From Begonia masoniana (lineage: Eukaryota; Streptophyta; Magnoliopsida; Cucurbitales; Begoniaceae), in NCBI GenBank assembly GCA_022432975.1, contig CM039509.1, positions 11,188,621-11,252,620 of the forward strand: a stretch of DNA of 64,000 nt, written 5' to 3'. The first letter of the stretch is position 1; each line of letters opens with the position of its first letter. This document shows, one piece after another, positions 22,055-33,195 of this stretch. The notes under the pieces were generated by a model. The model was not told the DNA's origin, did no database searches, and saw only the letters and a list, made by a program, of their open reading frames with translations. The position numbers and the translations under genes are program-made.

Positions 22055-25000
22055 AGTCATGTATCACTCAACCTCATTTGCTTGATACGATCAACTCTTT
22101 TGGAACAAATCGATTGAAGTGAAGTTTCTAATACTTCATCAAGCGCATTACTAAGTCTTAGTTACGCGTCCATGAAGGTTGTTGGGCCCTCAATACACGT
22201 CGTTTTCATCACTTCAAGTTAAAACCTTGAATGTACAATGGATAACTTATGTTCTAACCACAAGTCATGTATCACTCAACCTCATTTGCTTGATACGATC
22301 AACTCTTTTGGAACAAATCGACTGAAGTGAAGTTTCTAATGCTTCATCAAGCGCATTACTAAGTCTTAGTTACGCGTCCATGAAGGTTGTTGGGTCCTCG
22401 ATACACGTCGTTCTCATCACTTCAAGTTAAAACCTTGAATGTGAAATGGATAACTTAAGTTCTAACCACAAGTCATGTATTACTCAACCTCATTTGCTTG
22501 ATACGATCAACTCTTTTGGAACAAATCGATTGAAGTGATTTTTCTTATGATTCATCAAGCGCATTAATAAGTTTTAATTACGCGTCCATGAAGGTTGTTG
22601 GTTCCTTAATACACGTCGTTCTCATAACTTCAAGTTAAAACCTTGAATGTGAAATGGATAACTTATGTTCTAACCACGAGTCATGTATCACTCAACCTCA
22701 TTTGCTTGATACGATCAACTCTTTTGGAACAAATCGATTGAAGTGAAGTTTCTAATGCTTCATCAAGCGCATTACTAAAGCTTAGTTACGCATCCATGAA
22801 GGTTGTTGGGTCCTAAATACACGTCGTTCTCATCACTTCAAGTTAAAACCTTGAATGAGAAATGGATAACTTATGTTCTAACCACAAGTCATGTATCACT
22901 CAACCTCATTTGCTTGATACGATTAACTCTTTTGGAAAAAATCGATTGAAGTGAAGTTTCTAATGCTTCATCAAGCGCATTACTAAGTCTTAGTTACGCA
23001 TCCATGAAGGTTGTTGGGTCCTCAATACACGTCGTTCTCATCACTTCAAGTTAAAACCTTGAATATGAAATGGATAACTTAGGTTCTAACCACAAGTCAT
23101 GTATCACTCATCCTCATTTGCTTGATACGATCAACTCTTTTGGAACAAATTGATTGTAGTGACGTTTCTTATGCTTCATCAAGCGCATTACTAAGTCTTA
23201 GTTACGCATCCATGAAGGTTGTTGGGTCCTCAATACACGTCGTTCTCATCACTTCAAGTTAAAACCTTGAATGTGAAATGGAGAACTTATGTACTATCCA
23301 CAAGTCATGTATCACTCATCCTCATTTGCTTGATACGATCAACTCTTTTAGAACAAATCGATTGAAGTGAAGTTTCTAATGCTTCATCAAGCGCATTACT
23401 AAGTCTTAGTTACGCATCCATGAAGGTTGTTGGGTCCTCAATACATGTCGTTCTCATCACTTCAAGTTAAAACCTTGAATGTGAAATGGATAACTTAGGT
23501 TCTAACCACAAGTCATGTATCACTCAACCTTATTTGCTTGATACGATCAACTCTTTTGGAACAAATCATTTGACGTGAAGTTTCTTATGCTTCATCAAGC
23601 GCATTAATAAGTTTTAATTACACGTCCATGAAGGTTGTTGGGTCCTTAATACACGTGGTTCTCATCACTTCAAGTTAAAACCTTGAATGTGAAATGGATA
23701 ACTTAGGTTCTATCCACGAGTCATGTACCATGAAACTTCATTTGCTTGATACGATCAACTCTTTTGGAAAAAATCGATCGAAGTGAAGTTTCTTATGCTT
23801 CATCAAACGCATTAATGAGTTTTAATTACGCGTCCATGAAGGTTTTTGGGTCTTGAATACAGGTGGTTCTCATCACTTCAATTAAAACTTTAAATGTGAA
23901 ATGGATAACTTAGGTTCTAACCACGAGTCATGTATCACTCAACCTCATTTGCTTGATACGATCAACTCTTTTGGAACAAATCGAAACGAATTAATAAGTT
24001 TTAATTACGCTTCCATGAAGGTTGTTGGATCCTCAATACACGTCGTTCTCATCACTTCAAGTTAAAACCTTGAATGTGAAATGGATAACTTAGGTTCTAT
24101 CCACAAGTCATGTAAGACTCATCCTCATTTGCTTGATACGATCAACTATTTTGGAACAAATCGATTAAAATGAAGTTTCTTATGCTTCATCAAGCGCATT
24201 AATAAGTTTTAATTACGCGTCCATGAAGGTTGTTGGGTCCTCAATACACGTGGTTCTCATCTCTTTAAGTTAAAACCTTAAATGTTAAATGGATAACTTA
24301 GGTTCTAACCACGAGTCATGTATCACTCAACCTTATTTGCTTGATACGATCAACTCTTTTGGAACAAATCGATTGAAGTGAAGTTTCTTGTGCTTCATCA
24401 AACGCATTAATAAGTTTTTATTACGCTTCCATGAAGGTTGTTGGATCCTCAATACACGTCGTTCTCATCACAACAAGTTAAAACCTTGAATGTTAAATGG
24501 ATAACTTAGGTTCTATCCACAAGTCATGTAAGACTAATCCTCATTTGCTTGATACGATCAACTCTTTTGGAACAAATCGATTAAAGTGAAGTTTCTTATG
24601 CTTCATCAAGCGCATTAATAAGTTTTAATTACGTGTCCATGAAGGTTGTTGGGTCCTCAATACACGTCGTTCTCATCACTTCAAGTTAAAACCTTAAATG
24701 TTAAATGGATAACTTAGGTTCTAACCACGAGTCATGTATCACTCAACCTCATTTGCTTGATACGATCAACTCTTTTGGAACAAATCGATTGAAGTGAAGT
24801 TTCTTATGCTTCATCAAACGCATTAATAAGTTTTAATTACGCTTCCATGAAGGTTGTTGGGTCTTGAATACACGTGGTTCTCATTACTTCCATTAAAACT
24901 TTGAATGTGAAATGGATAACTTAGGTTCTATCCACAAGTCATGTAACACTCATTCTCATTTGCTTGATACGATCAACTCTTTTGGAACAAATAGATTATA

Positions 25001-28000
25001 GTGAAGTTTCTTATTCTTCATCAAGCGAATTAATAAGTTTTAATTACGCGTCCATGAAGGTTGTTGGGTCCTCAATACACGTCGTTCTCATCACTTCAAG
25101 TTAAAACCTTGAATGTGAAATGGATAACATAGGTTCTAACCACGAGTCATGTAACACTCAACCTCATTTGCTTGATACGATCAACTCTTTTGGAACAAAT
25201 CGATTAAAGTGAAGTTTCTTATACTTCATCAAGAGCATTAATAAGTTTTAATTATGCGTAAATGAAGGTTGTTGGGTCCTCAATACACGTGGTTCTCATC
25301 ACTTCAAGTTAAAACCTTAAATGTTAAATGGATAACTTAGGTTCTAACCACGAGTCATGTATCACTCAACCTCATTTGCTTGATACGATCAACTCTATTG
25401 GAACAAATCGATTGAAGTGAAGTTTCTTATGCTTCATCAAACGCATTAAAAAGTTTTAATTACGCTTCCATGAAGGTTGTTGGGTCGTGAATACACGTGG
25501 TTCTCATCACTTCAATTAAAACATTAAATGTGAAATGGATAACTTAGGTTCAAACCACGAGTCATGTATCACTCAACCTCATTTGCTTGATACGATCAAC
25601 TCTTTTGGAACAAATCGATTGAAGTGAAGTTTCTTATGCTTCATCAAACGGATTAATAAGTTTTAATTACGCTTCCATGAAGGTTAATGGGTCCTCAATA
25701 GCACGTCGTTCTCATCACAACAAGTTAAAACCTTGATTGTTAAATGGATAACTTAGGTTCTATCCACAAGTCATGTAAGACTCATCCTCATTTGCTTGAT
25801 ACGATCAACTCTTTTGGAACAAATCGATTAAAGTGAAGTTTCTTATGCTTCATCAAGCGCATTAATAAGTTTTAATTAAGTTACCATGAAGGTTGTTGGG
25901 TCCTCTATACACGTGGTTCTCATCACTTCAAGTTAAAACCATTAAATGTTAAATGGATAACTTAGGTTCTAACCACGAGTCATGTACACTCATCCTCATT
26001 TGCTTGGTACGATCAACTCTTTGGGAACAAATCGATTGAAGTGAAGTTTCTTTTGCTTAATCAAACGCATTAATAAGTTTTAATTACGCTTCCATGAAGG
26101 TTGTTGGGTACTCAATACACGTCATTAACATCACTTCAAGTTAAAACCTTGAATGTGAAATGGATAACTTAGGTACAATCCACAAGTCATGTAACACTCA
26201 TCCTCATTTGCTTGATACGATCAACTCTTTTGGAACAAATCGATTAAAGTGAAGTTTCTTATGCTTCATCTAGAGCATTAATAAGTTTTAATTACGCGTC
26301 CATGAAGGTTGTTGGTTCCTCAATACACGTCGTTCTCATCACTTCAAGTTAAAACCTTGAATGTGAAATGGATAACTTAGGTTCTAACCACAAGTCGTGT
26401 ATCACTCAACCTCATTTGCTTGATACGATCAACTCTTTTGGAACAAATCGATTGAAGTGAAAGTTCTTATGCTTCATCAAGCGCATTAATAAGTTTTAAT
26501 TACGCGTCCATGAAGGTTGTTGGTTCCTCAATACACGTCGTTCTCATCACTTCAAGTTAAAACCTTGAATGTGAAAATGGATAACTTAGGTTCTAACCAC
26601 AAGTCGTGTATCACTCAACCTCATTTGCTTGATACGATCAACTCTTTTGGAACAAATCGATTGAAGTGAAAGTTCTTATGCTTCATCATGCGCATTAATA
26701 AGTTTTAATTACCCGACTATGAAGGTTGTTGGGTCGTCAATACACGTCGTTCTCATCACTTCAAGTTAAAACCTTGAATGTGAAATGGATAGCTTAGGTT
26801 CTAACCACGAGTCATGTATCACACAACCTCATTTGCTTGATACGATCAACTCTTTTGGAACAAATCGATTGATGAAGTTTCTAATGCTTCATCAAGCGCT
26901 TTACTAAATCTTAGTTACGCGTCCATGAAGGTTGTTAGATCCTCATACACTCGTTCCCATCACTTCAAGTTAAAAACTTGAAGGTTAAATGGATAACTTA
27001 GGTTCTAACCACGAGTCATGTACACTCATCCTCATTTGCTTGGTACGATCAACTCTTTGGGAACAAATCGATTGAAGTGAAGTTTCTTTGCTTAATCAAA
27101 CGCATTAATAAGTTTTAATTACGCTTCCATGAAGGTTGTTGGGTACTCAATACACGTCGTTATCATCATTTCAAGTTAAAACCTTGAATGTGAAATGGAT
27201 AACTTAGGTACAATCCACAAGTCATGTAACACTCATCCTCATTTGCTTGATACGATCAACTCTTTTGGAACAAATCGATTAAAGTGAAGTTTCTTATGCT
27301 TCATCTAGAGCATTAATAAGTTTTAATTACGCGTTCATGAAGGTTGTTGGTTCCTCAATACACGTCGTTCTCATCACTTCAAGTTAAAACCTTGAATGTG
27401 AAATGGATAACTTAGGTTCTAACCACAAGTCGTGTATCACTCAACCTCATTTGCTTGATACGATCAACTCTTTTGGAACAAATCGATTGAAGTGAAAGTT
27501 CTTATGCTTCATCAAGCGCATTAATAAGTTTTAATTACGCGTCTATGAAGGTTGTTGGTTCCTCAATACACGTCGTTCTCATCACTTCAAGTTAAAACCT
27601 TGAATGTGAAATGGATAACTTAGGTTCTAACCACAAGTCATGTAACACTCAACCTCATTTGCCTGATACGATCAACTCTTTTGGAACAAATCGATTGAAG
27701 TGAAGTTTCTTATACTTCATCAAGCGCATTAATAAGTTTTAATTACTGCGTAAATGAAGGTTGTTGGGTCCTCAATACACGTGGTTCTCATCACTTCAAG
27801 TTAAAACCTTAAATGTTAAATGGATAACTTAGGTTCTAACCACGAGTCATGTATCACTCAACCTCATTTGCTTGATACGATCAACTCTATTGGAACAAAT
27901 CGATTGAAGTGAAGTTTCTTATGCTTCATCAACGCATTAATAAAGTTCTTAATTACGCTTCCATGAAGGTTGTTGGGTCGTCGAATACACGTGGTTCTCC

Positions 28001-30536
28001 ATCACTTCAAGTTAAAACCTTGAATGTGAAATGGATAACTTAGGTTCTAACCACAAGTCATGTATCACTCACCTCATTTGCTTGATACGATCAACTCTTT
28101 TGGAACAAATTGATTGAAGTGAAGTTTCTTATGCTTCATCAAGCGCATTACTAAGTCTTAGTTACGCGTCATGAAGGTTAGTTGGGTCCTCAATACACGT
28201 CGTTCTATCACTTCAAGTTAAAACCTTGAATGTGAAATGGATAACTTAGGTTCTAACCACAAGTCATAGTAACACTCAACCTCATTTGCTTGATACGATC
28301 AACTCTTTTGGAACAAATCGATTGAAGTGAAGTTTCTTATGCTTCATCAAGCGCATTACTAAGTCTTAGTTACGCGTCCATGAAGGTTGTTGGGTCCTCA
28401 ATACACGTCGTTCTCAGCACTTCAGTTAAAACCTTGATTGTGAAATGGATAACTTAGGTTCTAACCACAAGTCATGTAACACTCAACCTCATTTGCTTGA
28501 TACTGATCAACTCTTTGGAACAAATCGATTGAAGTGAAGTTTCTTATGCTTCATCAAGCGCATTACTAAGTCTTAGTTACGCGTCCATGAAGGTTGTTGG
28601 TCCTCAATACACGTCGTTCTCATCACTTCAAGTTAAAACCTTGAATGTGAAATGGATAACTTAGGTACTAATCCACAAGTCATGTAACACTCAATCTCAT
28701 TTGCTTGATACGATCAACTCTTTTGGAACAAATGGATTAAAGTGAAGTTTCTTATGCTTCATCAAGCGCATTACTAAGTCTTAGTTACGCGTCCATGAAG
28801 GTTGTTGGGTCCTCAATACACGTCGTTCTCATCACTTCAAGTTAAAACCTTGAATGTGAAATGGATAACTTAGGTTCTAACCACAAGTCGTGTATCACTC
28901 AACCTCATTTGCTTGATACGATCAACTCTTTTGGAACAAATCGATTGAAGTGAAGTTTCTTATGCTTCATCAAGCGCATTACTAAGTCTTAGTTACGCGT
29001 CCATGAAGGTTGTTGGTCCTCAATACACGTCGTTCTCATCACTTTAAGTTAAAACCTTGAATGTGAAATGGATAACTTAGGTTCTAACCACAAGTCGTGT
29101 ACACTCAACCTCATTTGCTTGATACGATCAACTCTTTTGGAACAAATCGATTGAAGTGAAGTTTCTTATGCTTCATCAAGCGCATTAATAAGTTTTAATT
29201 ACCCGACTATGAAGGTTGTTGGGTCGTCAATACACGTCGTTCTCATCACTTCAAGTTAAAACCTTGAATGTGAAATGGATAGCTTAGGTTCTAACCACGA
29301 GTCATGTATCACACAACCTCATTTGCTTGATACGATCAACTCTTTTGGAACAAATCGATTGAAGTGAAGTTTCTAATGCTTCATCAAGCGCTTTACTAAA
29401 TCTTAGTTACGCGTCCATGAAGGTTGTTAGATCCTCAATACACGTCGTTCCCATCACTTCAAGTTAAAAACTTGAAGGTGAAATTGATAATTTAGGTTCT
29501 AACCACAAGTCATGTATCACTCAACCTCATTTGCTTGATACAATCAACTCTTTTGGAACAAATTGATTGAAGAGAATTTTCTTAATCTTCATCAAGCGCA
29601 TTAGTAAGTCTTAGTTACGCGTGCATGAGGGTTGTTGGGTCTTCAATACACGTCGTTCTTACCACTTCAGGTTAAAACCTTGAATGTGAAATTGATAACT
29701 TAGGTTCTAACCACAAGTAATATAACACTCAACCTTATTTGCTTGATACGATCAACTCTTTTGGAACAAATCGATTGAAGTGAAGTTTCTTATGCTTCAT
29801 CAAGCGCATTACTAAGTCTTAGTTACGCGTCCATGAAGGTTGTTGGGTCCTCAATAAACGTCGTTCTCATCACTTCAAGTTAAGACCTTGATTGTGAAAT
29901 GGATAACTTAGGTTCTAACCACAAGTCATGTATCAATCAACCTCATTTGCTTGATATGATCAACTCTTTTGGAACAAATCGATTGAAGTAAATTTTCTTA
30001 TGCTTCATCAAGCGCATTACTAAGTCTTAGTTACGCGTCCATGAGGGTTGTTGGTGTCAATAACACGTCGTTTTTAGCACTTAGGTTAAAAACGTGAATG
30101 TGAAAGGAATAACTTAGGTTCTAACCACAAGTAATGTAACACTCAATTCTCTTTGCCTGTACGAATCAACTCTTTTGGAACAAATCGATTGAAACAAGTG
30201 CAACGTTTCTTATGCTTCATCAGCGCATTTTACTAAGTCTTAGTTCGGTCTCATGAATGTTGTTAGGTCCTCAATACACGCTTGTTCTCATCATTCAGTA
30301 AAAACCTTGAATGTGAAATGGATAACTTAGGTTCTAACCACAGGTCGTGTATCACTAACCGTCATTTGCTTGATACGACAACTCTTCTTGGCGCAAATTG
30401 ATTGAATGAATTTTCTTATGCTTCATCAAGCGCAAAATAATTCTAGGTCGCGGCGCCACGAGGGCTGGTTGGTGGGTCTTTAATACACGTGGTCTTAAAT
30501 TTCATTTAAAACTTTGAAATGTGAAATGAATGGCAT
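22055..30536 (+). repeat. Satellite array, block II (about 41 monomers)
   Basis: Same 208-bp monomer and orientation as block I, resuming in phase after the AGTCA duplication. Monomers at 22,100-27,900 are more diverged and share the variants CACGAGTCATG, AATAAGTTTTAATTACGC, CTTAAATGTTAAATGG and ACGTGGTTC. Monomers from about 28,000 to 29,400 return to the common type. One monomer lacks about 40 bp at about 23983. From about 30,000 to 30,536, next to the N gap, single-base indels become dense. Confidence 0.97.
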
Positions 30537-30636
30537 NNNNNNNNNNNNNNNNNNNNNNNNNNNNNNNNNNNNNNNNNNNNNNNNNNNNNNNNNNNNNNNN
30601 NNNNNNNNNNNNNNNNNNNNNNNNNNNNNNNNNNNN
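30537..30636. other. Assembly gap (100 N)
   Basis: Exactly 100 N bases separate degraded satellite from unrelated AT-rich sequence. A round 100 usually marks a gap of unknown size. The left boundary of the retrotransposon cluster with the satellite, and the 5' ends of elements A and D, may lie in it or may have been misjoined. Confidence 0.98.
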
Positions 30637-31380
30637 AAGCATATCTAATAATGCAAACATAAAAATTAATCATAAAATTTATTTATTATTACAAGCAATA
30701 AAAATGTTCATAACATTTGCTTGTTGGGCCCATTATCCCAACATGAGCCTGTGTCGCGCCATAGTTTTTAATATTCATGCCATAAGTTTCGCCCTTCCTT
30801 TTTAGTTATTCGTGAGCTGTTTGCCGCACCTTCTCCAAATCTCACGTATCTTCGGTCTCCTTGGGGGGCTTCCAAACTGATTATCTTCGTCTCATTAAAT
30901 AGCTACATGTTAAAATTAAATGTTAAAAAAACAAAATAAATATAAAATATAACTCCTAAAATCGTGTAACAAACAGGATCCTTCATGTCGGATGTCCACT
31001 TAAGGTTTAAAAACACCCCCCCTATGTTGAACAGATTTGAATAGATTCGGTCTGATTAAAATCTCTCCATGTGATTTGCATTCATTGTGATGTGACTTTT
31101 TAATAATTGTAATGAGCAGGATGTCTAGCGCATTATCTTTTTAATTATACATGTGCATATGTGTCGCACCCCCTCCCTTTATTATTTTCGTGAGCAATGT
31201 TGCGCACCTTCTCCAAATCTCACGTATCTTCGGTCTCCTTGCTTCAACTTGATTATCTTCAAATCTTCAACATATTCGATAGTTTTAGATCAAGTTGTTG
31301 CGCTCCCTTCTCTCTTGATCTCTAAATCATATTTGCAAGGCTCCACATGTTCTTTTTTTTTTTTTTTTTTTTTTTTTCTT
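30637..31380. other. Unassigned AT-rich sequence after the gap
   Basis: No gene is recognised. Two direct copies, about 378 bp apart, share TTCGTGAG then GCACCTTCTCCAAATCTCAC and GTATCTTCGGTCTCCTTG (about 30809-30864 and 31187-31242). Each is preceded by GTGTCGC. A run of about 26 T (31352-31377) closes the stretch just before sequence resembling the leader of element C begins. It could be part of another repeat or of a diverged LTR. I see no LTR terminus or primer site. Confidence 0.5.
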
Positions 31381-31659
31381 CTCTAGAGTTTCTTTCTTGA
31401 AACTTCAAAAAAAAAAAAAAATTGAAATTTGAAAAAAAAAAAAATCCGAAAATTCGAAAAAAAAAATTCGGAAATTCGAAAAAAAAAAAAAGTCAATGAA
31501 TCAACGATTCTCTTTATTTGTCAAGTTTTCTTCTTTCAAAAAAAAAAAAAAAATCTCAATATCTCGAGTATCAATTTCTTCTTCGTCATTATATGCATCA
31601 TTATTTGCTTTTTGGTGTGATTATTCAATTCTTTTCTTTGATTGTCTCAATTTCCTTTC

Positions 31660-32195
31660 TTGGAAAGTTTTCTTTTGTGAAAAGTTTATTTTCTTGAAAA
31701 GTTTCCTTTCGTAAAACGTTTCCTTTCTTGAAAAGTTTCCTTTTGTGAAAAGTTTCTTTTCTTGAAAAGTTTCCTTTCGTAAAACGTTTCCTTTCGTAAA
31801 ACGTTTCCTTTCTTGAAAAGTTTCCTTTCGTGAAAAGTTTCCTTTCGTAAAAGTTTCATTTCTTGAAAAGTTTACTTTCTTGAAGTCCTACATCCTATTC
31901 TAAATTGTTTGATTCTAACCGATTTTGAAAATTAGAATTTTGAGTTAAAAAGTTTGATCTTACTTGTTTTTGCTTGTTGAATTTTTTCTCTTGATTAGGT
32001 TTTTACATAAAGAGCTTAAAGAGAAAATTGAGTGGTAAAAGGCAAGAGGGTGAGACTATCATATAAAAGCCATTATTTGAGGGAAAAACGAGTGGAGAGA
32101 CATATAATCGAGTGTAAACACGTGAGGGAGTGAGTGAGTTCTGTTTACTTACTTTTTTGTTCACTAATAATTTTTATTTTTTCTTTCTTGAAATT
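31660..32195 (+). repeat. Untranslated leader of element A with short tandem repeats
   Basis: From about 31665 to 31880 a degenerate unit of about 16-20 bp, AAAAGTTTCCTTTC followed by TTG or GTA, repeats roughly ten times. The same array is in the leader of element C (37240-37430). The remaining leader up to the gag ATG at 32196 is closely similar to 37440-37751. No protein is encoded. Confidence 0.85.
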
Positions 32196-33195
32196 ATGAG
32201 TAGTAAGGAAAGACGTGCTAACTTTGATCTGGAGATGTACATGAAGGCTATACAAGAGAAAATTAAGAATTTAGACATGAGGTATGAAAGAATAAATTCG
32301 CCTTCTAATAGCCGTGCACCAAGGGGCAAATCACCAATGGAGCATTACTATGGGGAATCTGATTACGAGGATGGCAATTACAGAAGAGAGAGATATGCGA
32401 GAACAAACCGTGAGGATGGAAATCTAAGCAACATCAAAACAATCATCCCTCCTTTTCAAGGTAAAAGTGATCCCGAACTTTATATAGAATGGGAAAGAAA
32501 AGTTGAACAGATGTTTGAATGTCATAACTACACTGAGGAGAAAAAGATCAAATTAGCGTCGATGGAATTCACGGATTATGCAAGCATATGGTGGGATCAA
32601 TTAGTGAAAACACGAAAAAGGTATGGAGAACAATCCATACGCACATGGGATGATATGAAGGTACAAATGCGCAAAAGATTTATTCATAACCACTATTATC
32701 GAGATGCGTGTAGGAAACTACAGGGTTTGACTCAAGGAATCAAAAGTGTAGAGGAATATTACAAAGAGTTGGAGGTAGCCATGGTAAGGGCTAGAGTGGA
32801 CGAGGATGATGAAGCGACAATGGCACGATTCATTGGAGGTTTAAATAGAGAAATCGCTGACATTGTGGATTTGCATCATTATGTGGATTTAGAAGAATTG
32901 TTGCACAAGTCCATCAAAGTTGAGAGGCAATTGAAATCAAGGAACTCTAAGATCGGATCAACCCCAAACTCTTCATGGAAATCTAATTGGAGGCTCTTCA
33001 TGGAAATCTAATTGGAGGAGTGATAAGCCTAATTCAAGACCGAAGGAGGAGTTCAAAGGGAAAACCACGACATCGAATACCACCCCCATAAAAGGTAAAA
33101 CCGAGACTTCCACTCCTATTAAGTTTCGAGAGATCAAATGTTTTAGATGTCAAGGTTTTCGCCATATTGCTTCTAATTGTCCGAATAAAAGAGCT
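32196..33195 (+). pseudogene. gag: Element A gag (broken)
   Basis: Nucleocapsid precursor of a plant Ty3/gypsy element. From ATG 32196 the frame shows the retrotransposon gag core: [49 protein letters not shown] and ATMARFIGGLNREIADIV. A 25-bp tandem duplication (32969-32993 repeated at 32994-33018) shifts the frame and causes a stop at 33009-33011. The true frame resumes to a zinc knuckle, CFRCQGFRHIASNC (from 33139). That knuckle keeps all four CCHC ligands but has R in place of the usual G before H. Not functional as a single protein. Confidence 0.9.
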
